Positions 16,336 through 24,885 of a stretch of 33,156 nt of DNA are shown here, piece by piece. Numbering within the stretch: the stretch's first letter is position 1; every line of letters starts with the position of its first letter. The notes below the pieces were generated by a model that made no database searches, was not told the DNA's origin, and worked only from the letters and a program-made list of their open reading frames with translations. This DNA is from Comamonadaceae bacterium (GTDB taxonomy: Bacteria; Pseudomonadota; Gammaproteobacteria; Burkholderiales; Burkholderiaceae_C). Both the position numbers and the translations under genes were made by a program. The DNA lies in the NCBI GenBank assembly GCA_027488115.1, contig JAIYCG010000005.1, positions 1-33,156 on the forward strand. The letters are read 5' to 3'.

Positions 16336-17688
16336 TTAGACGAAACCAATGGTTTTCTGCGGGAAATTGATCAAATTGGGCATCACAGACAAGGCTTGAG
16401 CAGGGGTTAAACCCAACCAACCGACCAAGTCGGCCATGAACTGGTCAGAAGAAAACTGAGGAATCCATTGCCCGCGGTATGGTTTGTAAAGCGAGGCATC
16501 GTCCACACCACCAGTTTGCAATGTAGGGAATGTGTTGCCATAAATGACCCCCCCCTTTACTGGCCCGCCTAATGCAAACCAATGATTACCCCAAGCGTGG
16601 TCAGAGCCCCCTCCAGCGGCTGGGTCTAATGTTCTGCCAAACTCACTCATGACCACCGTAATGACATCGTTGTTCATGCCATAGGCTTGAATTGACTTGT
16701 CGAAAGCTACCAAGCTGTTTGTCACTTCACCGATATTCATCTCCAAGCCTGGGTTGGTGGTACTGGTTGATAGTTGATCTGTGTGGGTGTCGTAGCCCCC
16801 GTCTTGCACCAAATAAATTTGTCGGCGTGCGCCCGTTTGTTTAGAGTAAGCCAAGTGCCTGGCCAAATAGCGCAAGTCTCTGCCTATTTGAGCATCAGCA
16901 AAAACTCCCGTTGGCGCAGTGCCATAACTTTGGCCAAGCGCAAACTGAACTGTGTCGTTGTAAGCAGCTCGCAAACTTCTGGAAAACTCTGAGTCATACA
17001 CATTGCTGGACTGAAGCCTGCTGGCCCACTCCACCCTTTGTCTGAACACACTGTTAGGATCTGAAAGTTCAGCATTGCCCCAACGAGAACCGCTTCCGCT
17101 GTTGGCAAGACTCAAAGCAGTTCGGTTGCCCACCACAGCCGTGTAATCTCGTGCCATTGCCACCAAGGGTTGAAAGTTTTTCATGTCAGCTGGCATCACA
17201 TCCATGGCTCGACCACCCCAACCACTGGTGTCTTCATCGCCCATCCAACCCTGAACCCACTGTTCTTGTTCTGTATGCGAGCCTAAAAATGGCGGCAATT
17301 TAACAGAGTTGTTTCTGAGCTGCGCCATGGTGGTGGGCTGAACCAAGGCACCCGCATTGGCAACGACAGCCATTCTTTTTTGCTCAAACAAATCGGCAAA
17401 GCTTCTATTTGCGGGCGAGATGCCAAATTGATGACCAATGTGAGATCCAGAAAGTCTTACCAAACTGTCTTTGGGAAGTGCCAACGAGGGTCTTGCCTTG
17501 GCGTAATCGCTGTAGGCTGCATCCATGGGGATCAAGACATTGTTACCATCAAATCCACCTGATAAAAACACCACCACCAGTGCTTTGTAATCTGCAGCTT
17601 GAACGTCTTTCACCGAAGCCAGGGTGGCGGCAATACCTGCCAAAGAAACAGCGCCAGCGTGTGACAAGAAATTTCGACGGTTGATCAT
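16336..17688 (-). CDS. DUF1501 family protein with Tat-like signal
   Basis: A 450-residue protein beginning MINRRNFLSHAGAVSLAGIA, a twin-arginine signal (RRNFL). It contains VVVFLSGGFDGNNVLIPMD, YLVQDGGYDTHTDQL and VMSEFGRTLDPAAGGGSDHA, the metal-ligand blocks of DUF1501, a branch of the alkaline phosphatase/sulfatase-like superfamily. The substrate is unknown. It is translationally coupled (ATGA) to the upstream DUF1800 gene; DUF1800-DUF1501 pairs are widespread in bacteria. Lying between two type I cargo genes, it may help process or modify a surface component. Confidence 0.9.
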   Translation of the reverse strand: MINRRNFLSHAGAVSLAGIAATLASVKDVQAADYKALVVVFLSGGFDGNNVLIPMDAAYSDYAKARPSLALPKDSLVRLSGSHIGHQFGISPANRSFADLFEQKRMAVVANAGALVQPTTMAQLRNNSVKLPPFLGSHTEQEQWVQGWMGDEDTSGWGGRAMDVMPADMKNFQPLVAMARDYTAVVGNRTALSLANSGSGSRWGNAELSDPNSVFRQRVEWASRLQSSNVYDSEFSRSLRAAYNDTVQFALGQSYGTAPTGVFADAQIGRDLRYLARHLAYSKQTGARRQIYLVQDGGYDTHTDQLSTSTTNPGLEMNIGEVTNSLVAFDKSIQAYGMNNDVITVVMSEFGRTLDPAAGGGSDHAWGNHWFALGGPVKGGVIYGNTFPTLQTGGVDDASLYKPYRGQWIPQFSSDQFMADLVGWLGLTPAQALSVMPNLINFPQKTIGFV

Positions 17689-19301
17689 TTTGAAACTCCA
17701 AAAGCAGGTGTCAAAGCCGCCATGTCTAAAATGGAACCGGTCAGTCTGAGGCCTTGGTCTCTATTCCACAAAGTTTTATTGGCATCAATCAAACTTTTGC
17801 TAATGCTAGCGGACATTGCACCCCTGAAAAATCGCTCGTTGATCAAGTCCATTAGTTTTTCATCTGATACTGCCTGCGCTGATTTAAATACAGCCACATC
17901 ACATCCTGCGTCATTCAGGGATGATTCATTTTGAAGCGCATAATTGAAAAATCCCATCCTGCTTGAAAACTCAACAGAGTTCAACAGCTTTTGTTCTGGG
18001 GCCAACACATTGGTACCTTGCGTTCTGTGGTTGGGTGGGAAAAAGTTAAAAACAGAATATGCGTTTAAAGGCTGCTGATTGTTGCTTTGAATGACTTCGT
18101 TGGGTTTGTCTGTTCTCTTAATAGCAACCTTACAACCCAAGCCTCTCAATCCAGAGGTATACACCAGCACCGGTTCTTTGATGCGTCCGAAATTGTTACT
18201 TGTTTTCCCATATACATCACCGGCTCTTGCCTCAGGGTCGGTCAATATTGCAGTAATGACTTTGGCCATATTGCCTTTGGTATCTTTAAATACGGTAGCA
18301 ACACGCTGCAAATAAGCAGGAGAAGGATCGCTGGTCGTCATACCTTGAATCAATCGCAACGATACAAATGGTGCGGCATTGGGGTGAGTGACCAAGATTT
18401 CTACCAAGCTGTCCAAGTCTTTGGCGGCAGATTGTCCGGCTGGAATGGTTTTACCTAAAAACTTTTTGCTGTCGGTGTCGTGACGGCCTGAATTCTCAAT
18501 CATAGGCTTACCATAGTTAGCAAAATTTCGATTGCTAATGAGATCAGTTGGATTTGGAACAAAGTTCCAGCCTGTTAAAGCACGCGTAATTTCAATCACG
18601 TCTTGTTGAGTGTAGGTTTCAAGCACCTTGCCACTGGCATCGCGCTTGGGTGTACCGTCCATGTTCAGTTGCACTAGCCCAATCGAAAAAAGTTGCATCA
18701 ACTCGCGGCCAAAGTTTTCGTTGAGTTGCCATTTTGTGTTTTGGTTATTGTCCAAGTAATTTCCCATGGCAGGGCTGAGCGTTAAATTCTTGAGTAAGTC
18801 ACCATATTGACCAAACGCATTGGTTTGCAACATATTGAGATATTCAATGCCGCCATATTCTGCTACTTTGCGCGTAGAAACCACCAGAAAATTAGACAAC
18901 ACCCATGAAGTTCGAATTCTTAATTGGTCTTCACCACCAATCAACACGTTGTATAAATTTAAATTGTAAAAATCTCTCATTCTTTCGGCCGCAGGCTTAT
19001 CACGCTGATCATCGTAATTCACCATGCTTTCTGGCGTCACAATTTTTGTAGGAGCCATCTTCATTTGCGAAGCAATCCACGCGTCCATGCCTTGGGCCTT
19101 CACTTGTGCCACCAATGCAGGAGATGGCCCCATCGACGCTTGCTCTAAAAATCTAGAAGCTGCGTAATGACTAGAAGTTGAAGGAGCGATCAAAGCACTC
19201 ACTTGACCAGACAAATTTGCGGTGCTTGCGCTATCTTGTCCACCACATCCGCAAAGCAAAAACGCTACAGACGTCAACACCATTGCTAACTTAATTTTCA
19301 T
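17685..19301 (-). CDS. DUF1800 family lipoprotein
   Basis: A 538-residue protein with a lipoprotein signal (MKIKLAMVLTSVAFLLCGCG; likely lipidated Cys19). The DUF1800 pattern includes AASRFLEQASMGPSPALVAQ, RIRTSWVLSNFLVVSTRKVA, NENFGRELMQLFSIGLVQLN and YTQQDVIEITRALTGWNF. The function is not established. It is coupled by a 4-bp overlap to the DUF1501 gene, its usual partner. The genes sit 29 bp after the small RTX gene in the same direction and are probably cotranscribed with it. Confidence 0.9.
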   Translation of the reverse strand: MKIKLAMVLTSVAFLLCGCGGQDSASTANLSGQVSALIAPSTSSHYAASRFLEQASMGPSPALVAQVKAQGMDAWIASQMKMAPTKIVTPESMVNYDDQRDKPAAERMRDFYNLNLYNVLIGGEDQLRIRTSWVLSNFLVVSTRKVAEYGGIEYLNMLQTNAFGQYGDLLKNLTLSPAMGNYLDNNQNTKWQLNENFGRELMQLFSIGLVQLNMDGTPKRDASGKVLETYTQQDVIEITRALTGWNFVPNPTDLISNRNFANYGKPMIENSGRHDTDSKKFLGKTIPAGQSAAKDLDSLVEILVTHPNAAPFVSLRLIQGMTTSDPSPAYLQRVATVFKDTKGNMAKVITAILTDPEARAGDVYGKTSNNFGRIKEPVLVYTSGLRGLGCKVAIKRTDKPNEVIQSNNQQPLNAYSVFNFFPPNHRTQGTNVLAPEQKLLNSVEFSSRMGFFNYALQNESSLNDAGCDVAVFKSAQAVSDEKLMDLINERFFRGAMSASISKSLIDANKTLWNRDQGLRLTGSILDMAALTPAFGVSK

Positions 19302-19330
19302 TTCAGTTGTCCTCTTGTCTGTCTAACTAT

Positions 19331-20209
19331 TCAAGATGGCATTTCAAATTCGACACCTGTTGCAGCCATGCCTGTCAACTGGGTGACCACCGGGTTCAAA
19401 CTTAGTTCAGACGCATACACCGCCAAGCCATCTGCGGTGTAAGCGCCACTTGTAATCCATCCCACATACTTGTCTTTTTCACTTTGAATGGGCACCATGC
19501 CAGTCAGTCTTTCGTACAAAAACGACACCAACTTTTCGGTATTTTGAGCGTCAGCCCCTAGGCGTACGGCCAAAGCTTCGTGCATGAGTTGTGCTGCGGT
19601 CATTTGCTTGTTGTCCAAATAATCTAAGCAAATACCCATGTACTTGGGCACACTCACCGCTTCTTGACCAAACACCAAGCCAAGCGTTTTGGCAGCAGTG
19701 CCGGCGTGACCGTCCAAGTCAAACGCCAAGCCCTTGTCTTTAAATTGAAGTCGCTCAATGTTCAACAACCAATCTGCGCCTTCAGTGTAGTTGGCACTGC
19801 TCACCTCCATGCCATTTACACCAGGCTTCACCAAGTAGTTGGAGATGGCTTTGTCGTAGACCACGGTGTCAATGCCGGGGCCCCCGTCAAAATTGTCTTT
19901 GCTGGGCGTATTGACATACCGGTCCGCAATTTCCAAAGAAACTACTTTGTCTGAAAACTCAATGGCTTCCACATTGCGCAGGACCAGCTTGTCACTGCGC
20001 GACGCACCCGATACAGCATCCAAATAGGTGGTGCCTTGCAAGGTGGTTATTTTGAATTTAGATGCCGGCCAAAACACATAAACGGTGTCGTAGCCTTTTT
20101 TACCGTCAATGAAGTCTGACCCGCCAAGGGGACGAATGTAATCATCCAAGTCGGAGCCATTGATGACTTCCGAACCCGTGCTCAACTTTCCAACAATTTC
20201 ATTCGGCAA
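19331..20209 (-). CDS. Small RTX-like protein with DUF4214-like C-terminus, likely type I cargo
   Basis: A 292-residue protein without signal peptide. It has Gly/Asp calcium-binding-like segments (LGGSDFIDGKKGYDTVYVF near 28; FDGGPGIDTVVYD near 107) and a C-terminal helical module (AKTLGLVFGQEAVSVPKYMG, then YLDNKQMTAAQLMHEAL). The last residues, TGVEFEMPS, match the protease's SGIEFTPS. No ATG fits; the start is a TTG at 20209 preceded by AGGA with 8-nt spacing, lying in the 3' arm of a hairpin. It is the first gene after tolC, with its own promoter. Confidence 0.78.
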   Translation of the reverse strand: MPNEIVGKLSTGSEVINGSDLDDYIRPLGGSDFIDGKKGYDTVYVFWPASKFKITTLQGTTYLDAVSGASRSDKLVLRNVEAIEFSDKVVSLEIADRYVNTPSKDNFDGGPGIDTVVYDKAISNYLVKPGVNGMEVSSANYTEGADWLLNIERLQFKDKGLAFDLDGHAGTAAKTLGLVFGQEAVSVPKYMGICLDYLDNKQMTAAQLMHEALAVRLGADAQNTEKLVSFLYERLTGMVPIQSEKDKYVGWITSGAYTADGLAVYASELSLNPVVTQLTGMAATGVEFEMPS

Positions 20210-20211
20210 AA

Positions 20212-20238
20212 GGGTTTTCCTAGACGATGGGAAAACCC
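20212..20238 (-). terminator. Hairpin followed by TTTT between tolC and the RTX gene
   Basis: On the minus strand GGGTTTTCC (20230-20238) pairs with GGAAAACCC (20212-20220) around a 9-nt loop, followed by TTTT (20208-20211). It resembles a short intrinsic terminator, but it also contains the AGGA ribosome site of the RTX gene and ends at its TTG start. It may attenuate readthrough or mask translation. Confidence 0.5.
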
Positions 20239-20273
20239 AAACTCTACTCGAATTGGATTAAATATTTATGGAA

Positions 20274-20301
20274 AATATAAGCCAATAGGGACTTTTTCCA
20301 A
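20274..20301 (-). promoter_or_regulatory. Probable promoter of the RTX-DUF1800-DUF1501-protease genes
   Basis: On the minus strand TTGGAA (20296-20301) and TATATT (20274-20279) are spaced 16 bp apart in the tolC-RTX gap. This would let the cargo genes be transcribed separately from the transporter genes. An overlapping alternative (TTGGCT, 17 bp, TTTAAT) is also present a little downstream. Confidence 0.45.
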
Positions 20302-20334
20302 AAAACATTGTGAGGCAGCCCCAAACCACCCTGC

Positions 20335-21693
20335 TCAATTGGCCATCAAACTGGCATTCACCTGCTCTACAGACGTCAAGGCATCGTCACCCACCAAAGA
20401 GGCCAGTCGCACCTTGGACAGCAAAAATACCATGCGAGCCTGCGCCAAATCACGCAAAGCCAGGGTGTATTGCTGTTGGGCATTCAATACATCGAGTTGG
20501 GTTCTAGAACCAGCTTTCAGTGACATTTGCGTCGATTTCATCATTTGATCGGCGGACCGGGCGGCTTGTTCGAGTGCGCGCACACGCAAGATACCTTCGG
20601 TCACACCGCGGTACTCTTTGTGCACTCGCACCCCCAAGTCGCGGCGCAAGGCTTCCAGCGTTTCTTCTGCGCGAGTTTGCTCTGCCACGGCTTGACGAAT
20701 GGTGGAGTTCACATAACCACCCGAGTAGATCGGAATGTTCAGTTGTAAGCCAATGGTTTTATTTTCGTAACGAGAATTGACGCGGGTGATGTTTTCACTG
20801 CCGCTGTTGGACCATTGGGCAACAGCGTCAAGGGTAGGCAAATGGCCCGCTTGGGCTTTGCTCACCTCACGCCGTGCCGCATCCAAGCGTGCTTGCATGG
20901 CTTTGATTTCAGGACTGGCCTCTTCCGCCTTGCGAGTCCATTCGTCCAAATTGGCAGGCTCGGGCGCACTCAGTTTAAGGGCCGCCACATTCAGCTTGGC
21001 AATTTGATTCACAGGCTGGTTAACAAGCAACTGCAACTGACGGCGCGTCAGGTCTTGGTTTTGGCGCGCCTCCAATTCTTGCGCAATCGCCATGTCCAAA
21101 CGGGCTTTGGCATCGTCCACATCGGTGCGTGTGCCAGATCCTGCGGCCAAGCCTTTTTGTGCAGCATCTACCAAAGCGGTATAGGTTTTGATTTGTGCCA
21201 GCACCAAATCCAACTGTTCGTCGGCCATGAGGGTTTCAAAATAAGCACCTGCGACGCGCACCACCAAGTTTTGCAAATCGCGGTCGAGGTTGGCTTCAGC
21301 TTCTTCCACAATGGACTTGGCTTGTTGAAATTGCAACCAACGCTGCATGTTCACCAACGGTTGGCGCAACTGCAAAGTGCGGTTGTCGCTGAAATATTTA
21401 TCGTTGGTCGTCACGGGATTGCCCAAAATATTGGGTGCGGTCGAATTAAGGTCGTTGTTGTTGCGACCCGCACTGGCTGACACTTGGGGCAACAAACCTG
21501 CACGCGCCTGTGGCAAACGTTCACGACCCGAATCGGCCGTAGCACGCGAGGCACGAATGTTGGCATCTTGCTCCAAAGCGGCTTGGTAAACCTGCTTCAA
21601 GTCCATCACAGAAGACTGTGCCCAAGAGGCGATTGCTGCAGTAGACAGCGCGCAGGCCAGCGCAGTTTTGGCAAAGAAAGTTGAGGCTTGCAT
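20335..21693 (-). CDS. TolC-family outer membrane channel of the type I secretion system
   Basis: A 452-residue protein with a Sec signal (ALACALSTAAIASWA then QS). It has the duplicated TolC coiled-coil organisation with characteristic segments LKQVYQAALEQDANIRASRA, YSGGYVNSTIRQAV, VRVHKEYRGVTEGILRVRAL and AGSRTQLDVLNAQQQYTLAL. It forms the trimeric outer-membrane exit duct. The ATG at 21693 shares its A with the TGA of the upstream hlyD-type gene, indicating coupling; an in-frame GTG one codon earlier is less likely. Confidence 0.94.
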   Translation of the reverse strand: MQASTFFAKTALACALSTAAIASWAQSSVMDLKQVYQAALEQDANIRASRATADSGRERLPQARAGLLPQVSASAGRNNNDLNSTAPNILGNPVTTNDKYFSDNRTLQLRQPLVNMQRWLQFQQAKSIVEEAEANLDRDLQNLVVRVAGAYFETLMADEQLDLVLAQIKTYTALVDAAQKGLAAGSGTRTDVDDAKARLDMAIAQELEARQNQDLTRRQLQLLVNQPVNQIAKLNVAALKLSAPEPANLDEWTRKAEEASPEIKAMQARLDAARREVSKAQAGHLPTLDAVAQWSNSGSENITRVNSRYENKTIGLQLNIPIYSGGYVNSTIRQAVAEQTRAEETLEALRRDLGVRVHKEYRGVTEGILRVRALEQAARSADQMMKSTQMSLKAGSRTQLDVLNAQQQYTLALRDLAQARMVFLLSKVRLASLVGDDALTSVEQVNASLMAN

Positions 21694-23069
21694 CACTCTT
21701 CCTTCATGGAAGCGGCCATGCGCTTCATCAATGGGTGCATCAAGTAGGTCAGCAACGAGCGTTCACCTGTTTTGATCACAATCTCTGCAGGCATACCGGG
21801 CTGCATTTGGCGGACACCTAAAGTTTTCATGCCAGCAGGTGTCACTTGAACGCGTGCCAAGTAATAAGAATATTGCGGTTGTTGGGGGTCACTCAACAAA
21901 TCGCCCGACACCGACATGATTTTGCCCTCCACAACCAATTGAGGTGAATGCGCAAAAGAATTAAAGCGGATGTCGGCAGACAAGCCCGTGTTCACTTTGT
22001 CGATCAGGTGCGGCGGAATGTGTGCCTCCAACAACAAGGTTTGGTTTTCTGGCACCACATCCAACAGTTTTTGACCGGGTTGCAACACGGCACCCACTGT
22101 CTGAACAGTTAAGCCCACCACTTGACCACTGGCCGGTGCTTTGATCTCCATGCGGTCTAAATCGGCGGTGACGGCCACGTATTTTTCGGCATCCGATTGC
22201 ACTTCACGCGTGACATCCGACAACTGGTTTTCAATTTCTTTTCGGTACTCTTGTTTGCGTGCCATGGAGCGCTGTGTCAACTCGGCCACTTGGCGTGTGA
22301 CACGCAGGCTGTTGCCTGTGAGGTCGGCAATGGCTGCATTGGATTCGGCCACCATGCGCTCGAGTTCCAACTGGCGGTTACGAGGTGCATAGCCTTCTTT
22401 CACCATGCCACGCGTGTTGGTCAGCTCTTCTGTGAGCAAAGACAACTGGCTTCGGCGCTGCACCAAGATGTTTTGATAAGACGTCAACTGCTCCTTCAAA
22501 CCTTGAATGCTTTCTTCAATGCCCTGCAAATCGGCAGCCAAAGCCGCACGTCGCGCTTGAATCAGCTGCTGCTGCGTGGTCACTTGTTGTTTGATCAGGG
22601 GGTCGTTCATGGCCGCTTTGACGTCAGGATGGAAGTCGATCACATCGCTGCCCGCTTGCTCTGCAAACAATCGGCTTTGCATGGCGCGGTAGCCCAAGTA
22701 ACGTTGACGCACCGCTTCGTAATTGGCCTTGGCAACAGCACCGTCCAAGCGCAGCATAGGCTCGCCTTCTTTCACTTGCTGACCTTCGTGTACCAACACC
22801 TCTTTCACGATGCCACCTGTCAAATGCTGTACTGTTTTGCGTTTGGTGTCCAAAGTCACCATGCCTTGTGTTGGAACGCCTTCGTCCAACGGGGCCAAGC
22901 CGGCCCACAGCAAAAAGCCGCCAAAGCCAACCGCCAACACCAGCAGGCCGGTTCGTGCAACAGCGCGCGTGTCTGACGAAGCGCGCGGTCCGCCATCGTC
23001 GTTAGAGGACACCACCTGTGCGTCTTGCACAAATGATTTCAAAGATGAGTTCAAGTTTGGTTTAGCCAT
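21693..23069 (-). CDS. HlyD-family periplasmic adaptor of the type I secretion system
   Basis: A 458-residue protein. A cytoplasmic tail of about 40 residues is followed by one membrane span (TGLLVLAVGFGGFLLWAGLA), then TKRKTVQHLTGGIVKEVLVH and EGQQVKEGEPMLRLDG (lipoyl half-motif), a long coiled coil, and the C-terminal RVQVTPAGMKTLG with MQPGMPAEIVIKTGERSLLTYL. This is the PrtE/HlyD membrane-fusion protein linking the ABC transporters to TolC. It lies 28 bp after the second ABC gene. Confidence 0.95.
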   Translation of the reverse strand: MAKPNLNSSLKSFVQDAQVVSSNDDGGPRASSDTRAVARTGLLVLAVGFGGFLLWAGLAPLDEGVPTQGMVTLDTKRKTVQHLTGGIVKEVLVHEGQQVKEGEPMLRLDGAVAKANYEAVRQRYLGYRAMQSRLFAEQAGSDVIDFHPDVKAAMNDPLIKQQVTTQQQLIQARRAALAADLQGIEESIQGLKEQLTSYQNILVQRRSQLSLLTEELTNTRGMVKEGYAPRNRQLELERMVAESNAAIADLTGNSLRVTRQVAELTQRSMARKQEYRKEIENQLSDVTREVQSDAEKYVAVTADLDRMEIKAPASGQVVGLTVQTVGAVLQPGQKLLDVVPENQTLLLEAHIPPHLIDKVNTGLSADIRFNSFAHSPQLVVEGKIMSVSGDLLSDPQQPQYSYYLARVQVTPAGMKTLGVRQMQPGMPAEIVIKTGERSLLTYLMHPLMKRMAASMKEE

Positions 23070-23097
23070 GACAGTCTCGATTCAGGTGTCAAAAAAA

Positions 23098-24885
23098 TTA
23101 GGAATTTGAAGGGGCGTTGCCATCTGCTACAGGCGCTGAAGGTGGCGCTACTTGCGCCACTTGCGCCACTTGCGCTGCCTGTGCAGCTTGCGCCGCTTCA
23201 CGTTGTTGTTGCAAAGCTGCCAGCACACCATCGCGCGGGCCGCTGGCCTGAACTGAGCCTTGATGCAAGATTAAAAGTCGATCGGCCACACCCACAATGC
23301 CAGGTCGGTGACTGATCAGCACCACGGTTTTGCCTTTGGCTTTGAGGCCTTGCACCGCCCGCACCAGCGCGGCTTCGCCTTCATCGTCCAAGTTGGCATT
23401 GGGTTCGTCCAGCACCACCAACGCAGGCTCACCATACAAAGCACGTGCCAAGCCAATGCGTTGGCGCTGGCCACCCGACAGCAATCCACCGGCTTCACCC
23501 ATGGGCGTATCGTAGCCTTTGGGGAATCGCAAAATCATTTGATGCAAACCGGAAGCTTCGGCAGCCGCAATCACTTTTTCAGACACCACTTGGCCAGCCC
23601 GTGCAATGTTTTCGGCAATGGTGCCGTCAAACAATTCAATGTCTTGTGGCAAGTACCCAATGTGCGGGCCAAGCTCCATGCGGTCCCAATTCAAAATGGC
23701 TTGGCCGTCTAACAGCACATCACCACTTGAATGTGGCCATATGCCCAACAGCACACGAGCCAAAGTTGACTTGCCAGAACCCGAAGCACCCAAGACCACA
23801 GTGACAGTGCCAGTTGGCATGAGGGCACTCACGCCTTTCAAAATAGGCTCTTTGCGGCCGGGGGCAGATGCCACAACATCCTTCAACACCACATCGGCTT
23901 TGGGCACAATGCCCAAAAGCGGCTTGTTGCGCAGAGGATGCGCCTGTAACAAATCGCGCAAGCGCACATAAGCCTCTTTGGCGCTCAAAAAGCCACTCCA
24001 TGTGCCCACCATCAAATCGATAGGCGCTAATGCGCGCGTTGTGAGGACGTTGGCAGCAATCATGGCGCCGGGTGATAACTCACCTTGAATCACCAACAAG
24101 GCGCCACCGCCTAGCGCCAAAGACTGCTGCGTGTAGCGTACAAATTTACTCCATGCCACAACGCGACCGGACACAGCTTGGGCATTCAAGGCACTGCCCA
24201 TGGCTTTGGCGTTGCGCTCGGACCAACGACGGTACAAGTGGCTGACCATGCCCATAGACTCAATCACTTCAGCGTTGCGAAATTTGCTTTGCAAATAACC
24301 ACCCACGTCTTGCTGTGACTTGCTGGCTTCGGCTTGCGCCGGTTTGGTGGCTTGGCTACCCCACCAAGCCAACACCGCTTGCACCAGACCAAAGCCAATG
24401 GCCATGAAACCCAGCCAGGGGTGTAGCATGAACAAAACGGCAATGTAAATCGGTGCCCAAGGCGCATCAAAAAACGCAAAGATGCCATTGCCAGTCAAGA
24501 ACTGACGCACTTCAGTCAGGTCATTGAAAGAGCGTGAGGGGTTGCTCACTTCAGGGTTCAAATAAGCCTCGTAGCTGGCATGAAACAAACGCTTGCTGAG
24601 CAACTCGTCCAAGCGCACGCCTGAGCTGACCAACAATTTAGAACGCGACCACTCGGCAAAGGTGAGTACACCAAAAAAGAACAAAGTAATTAAAGACACG
24701 GCAATCAAGGTACCCGTGCTTTGGCTCAACATGACACGGTCGTACACCTGCAACATGTAAATGGTGGGTGTGAGCATTAGCAAATTGGCCACCATGCTGA
24801 AAATACCTGCCACCATGAACTCATAGCGGAAGCCCCACAGCGTGCGCGACAACTCGTCGCGGTTCATCATTTCTGGAATCTTCAT
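23098..24885 (-). CDS. Type I secretion ABC permease/ATPase (second of two)
   Basis: A 595-residue PrtD-type half-transporter. The N-terminal membrane domain includes ANLLMLTPTIYMLQVYDRVM and LRDLLQAHP. The nucleotide-binding domain has Walker A GASGSGKST, signature LSGGQRQR and Walker B LVVLDEPNANLD. There is no C39 peptidase or C39-like domain. The last about 40 residues are an unusual Ala/Gln/Val-rich tail of 3-residue repeats (AAQAAQAAQVAQVAQVA). Its ATG overlaps the stop of the first ABC gene by 4 bp, suggesting the two may form a heterodimer. Confidence 0.94.
   Translation of the reverse strand: MKIPEMMNRDELSRTLWGFRYEFMVAGIFSMVANLLMLTPTIYMLQVYDRVMLSQSTGTLIAVSLITLFFFGVLTFAEWSRSKLLVSSGVRLDELLSKRLFHASYEAYLNPEVSNPSRSFNDLTEVRQFLTGNGIFAFFDAPWAPIYIAVLFMLHPWLGFMAIGFGLVQAVLAWWGSQATKPAQAEASKSQQDVGGYLQSKFRNAEVIESMGMVSHLYRRWSERNAKAMGSALNAQAVSGRVVAWSKFVRYTQQSLALGGGALLVIQGELSPGAMIAANVLTTRALAPIDLMVGTWSGFLSAKEAYVRLRDLLQAHPLRNKPLLGIVPKADVVLKDVVASAPGRKEPILKGVSALMPTGTVTVVLGASGSGKSTLARVLLGIWPHSSGDVLLDGQAILNWDRMELGPHIGYLPQDIELFDGTIAENIARAGQVVSEKVIAAAEASGLHQMILRFPKGYDTPMGEAGGLLSGGQRQRIGLARALYGEPALVVLDEPNANLDDEGEAALVRAVQGLKAKGKTVVLISHRPGIVGVADRLLILHQGSVQASGPRDGVLAALQQQREAAQAAQAAQVAQVAQVAPPSAPVADGNAPSNS
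23142..23195 (-). repeat. 9-nt in-frame tandem repeats in the ABC C-terminal tail
   Basis: Tandem degenerate 9-nt units of the GCGCAAGTG/GCGCAAGCT type encode A-Q-A or V-A-Q triplets. The reading frame is preserved by any whole-unit gain or loss, so the tail length could vary between strains. Confidence 0.55.
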
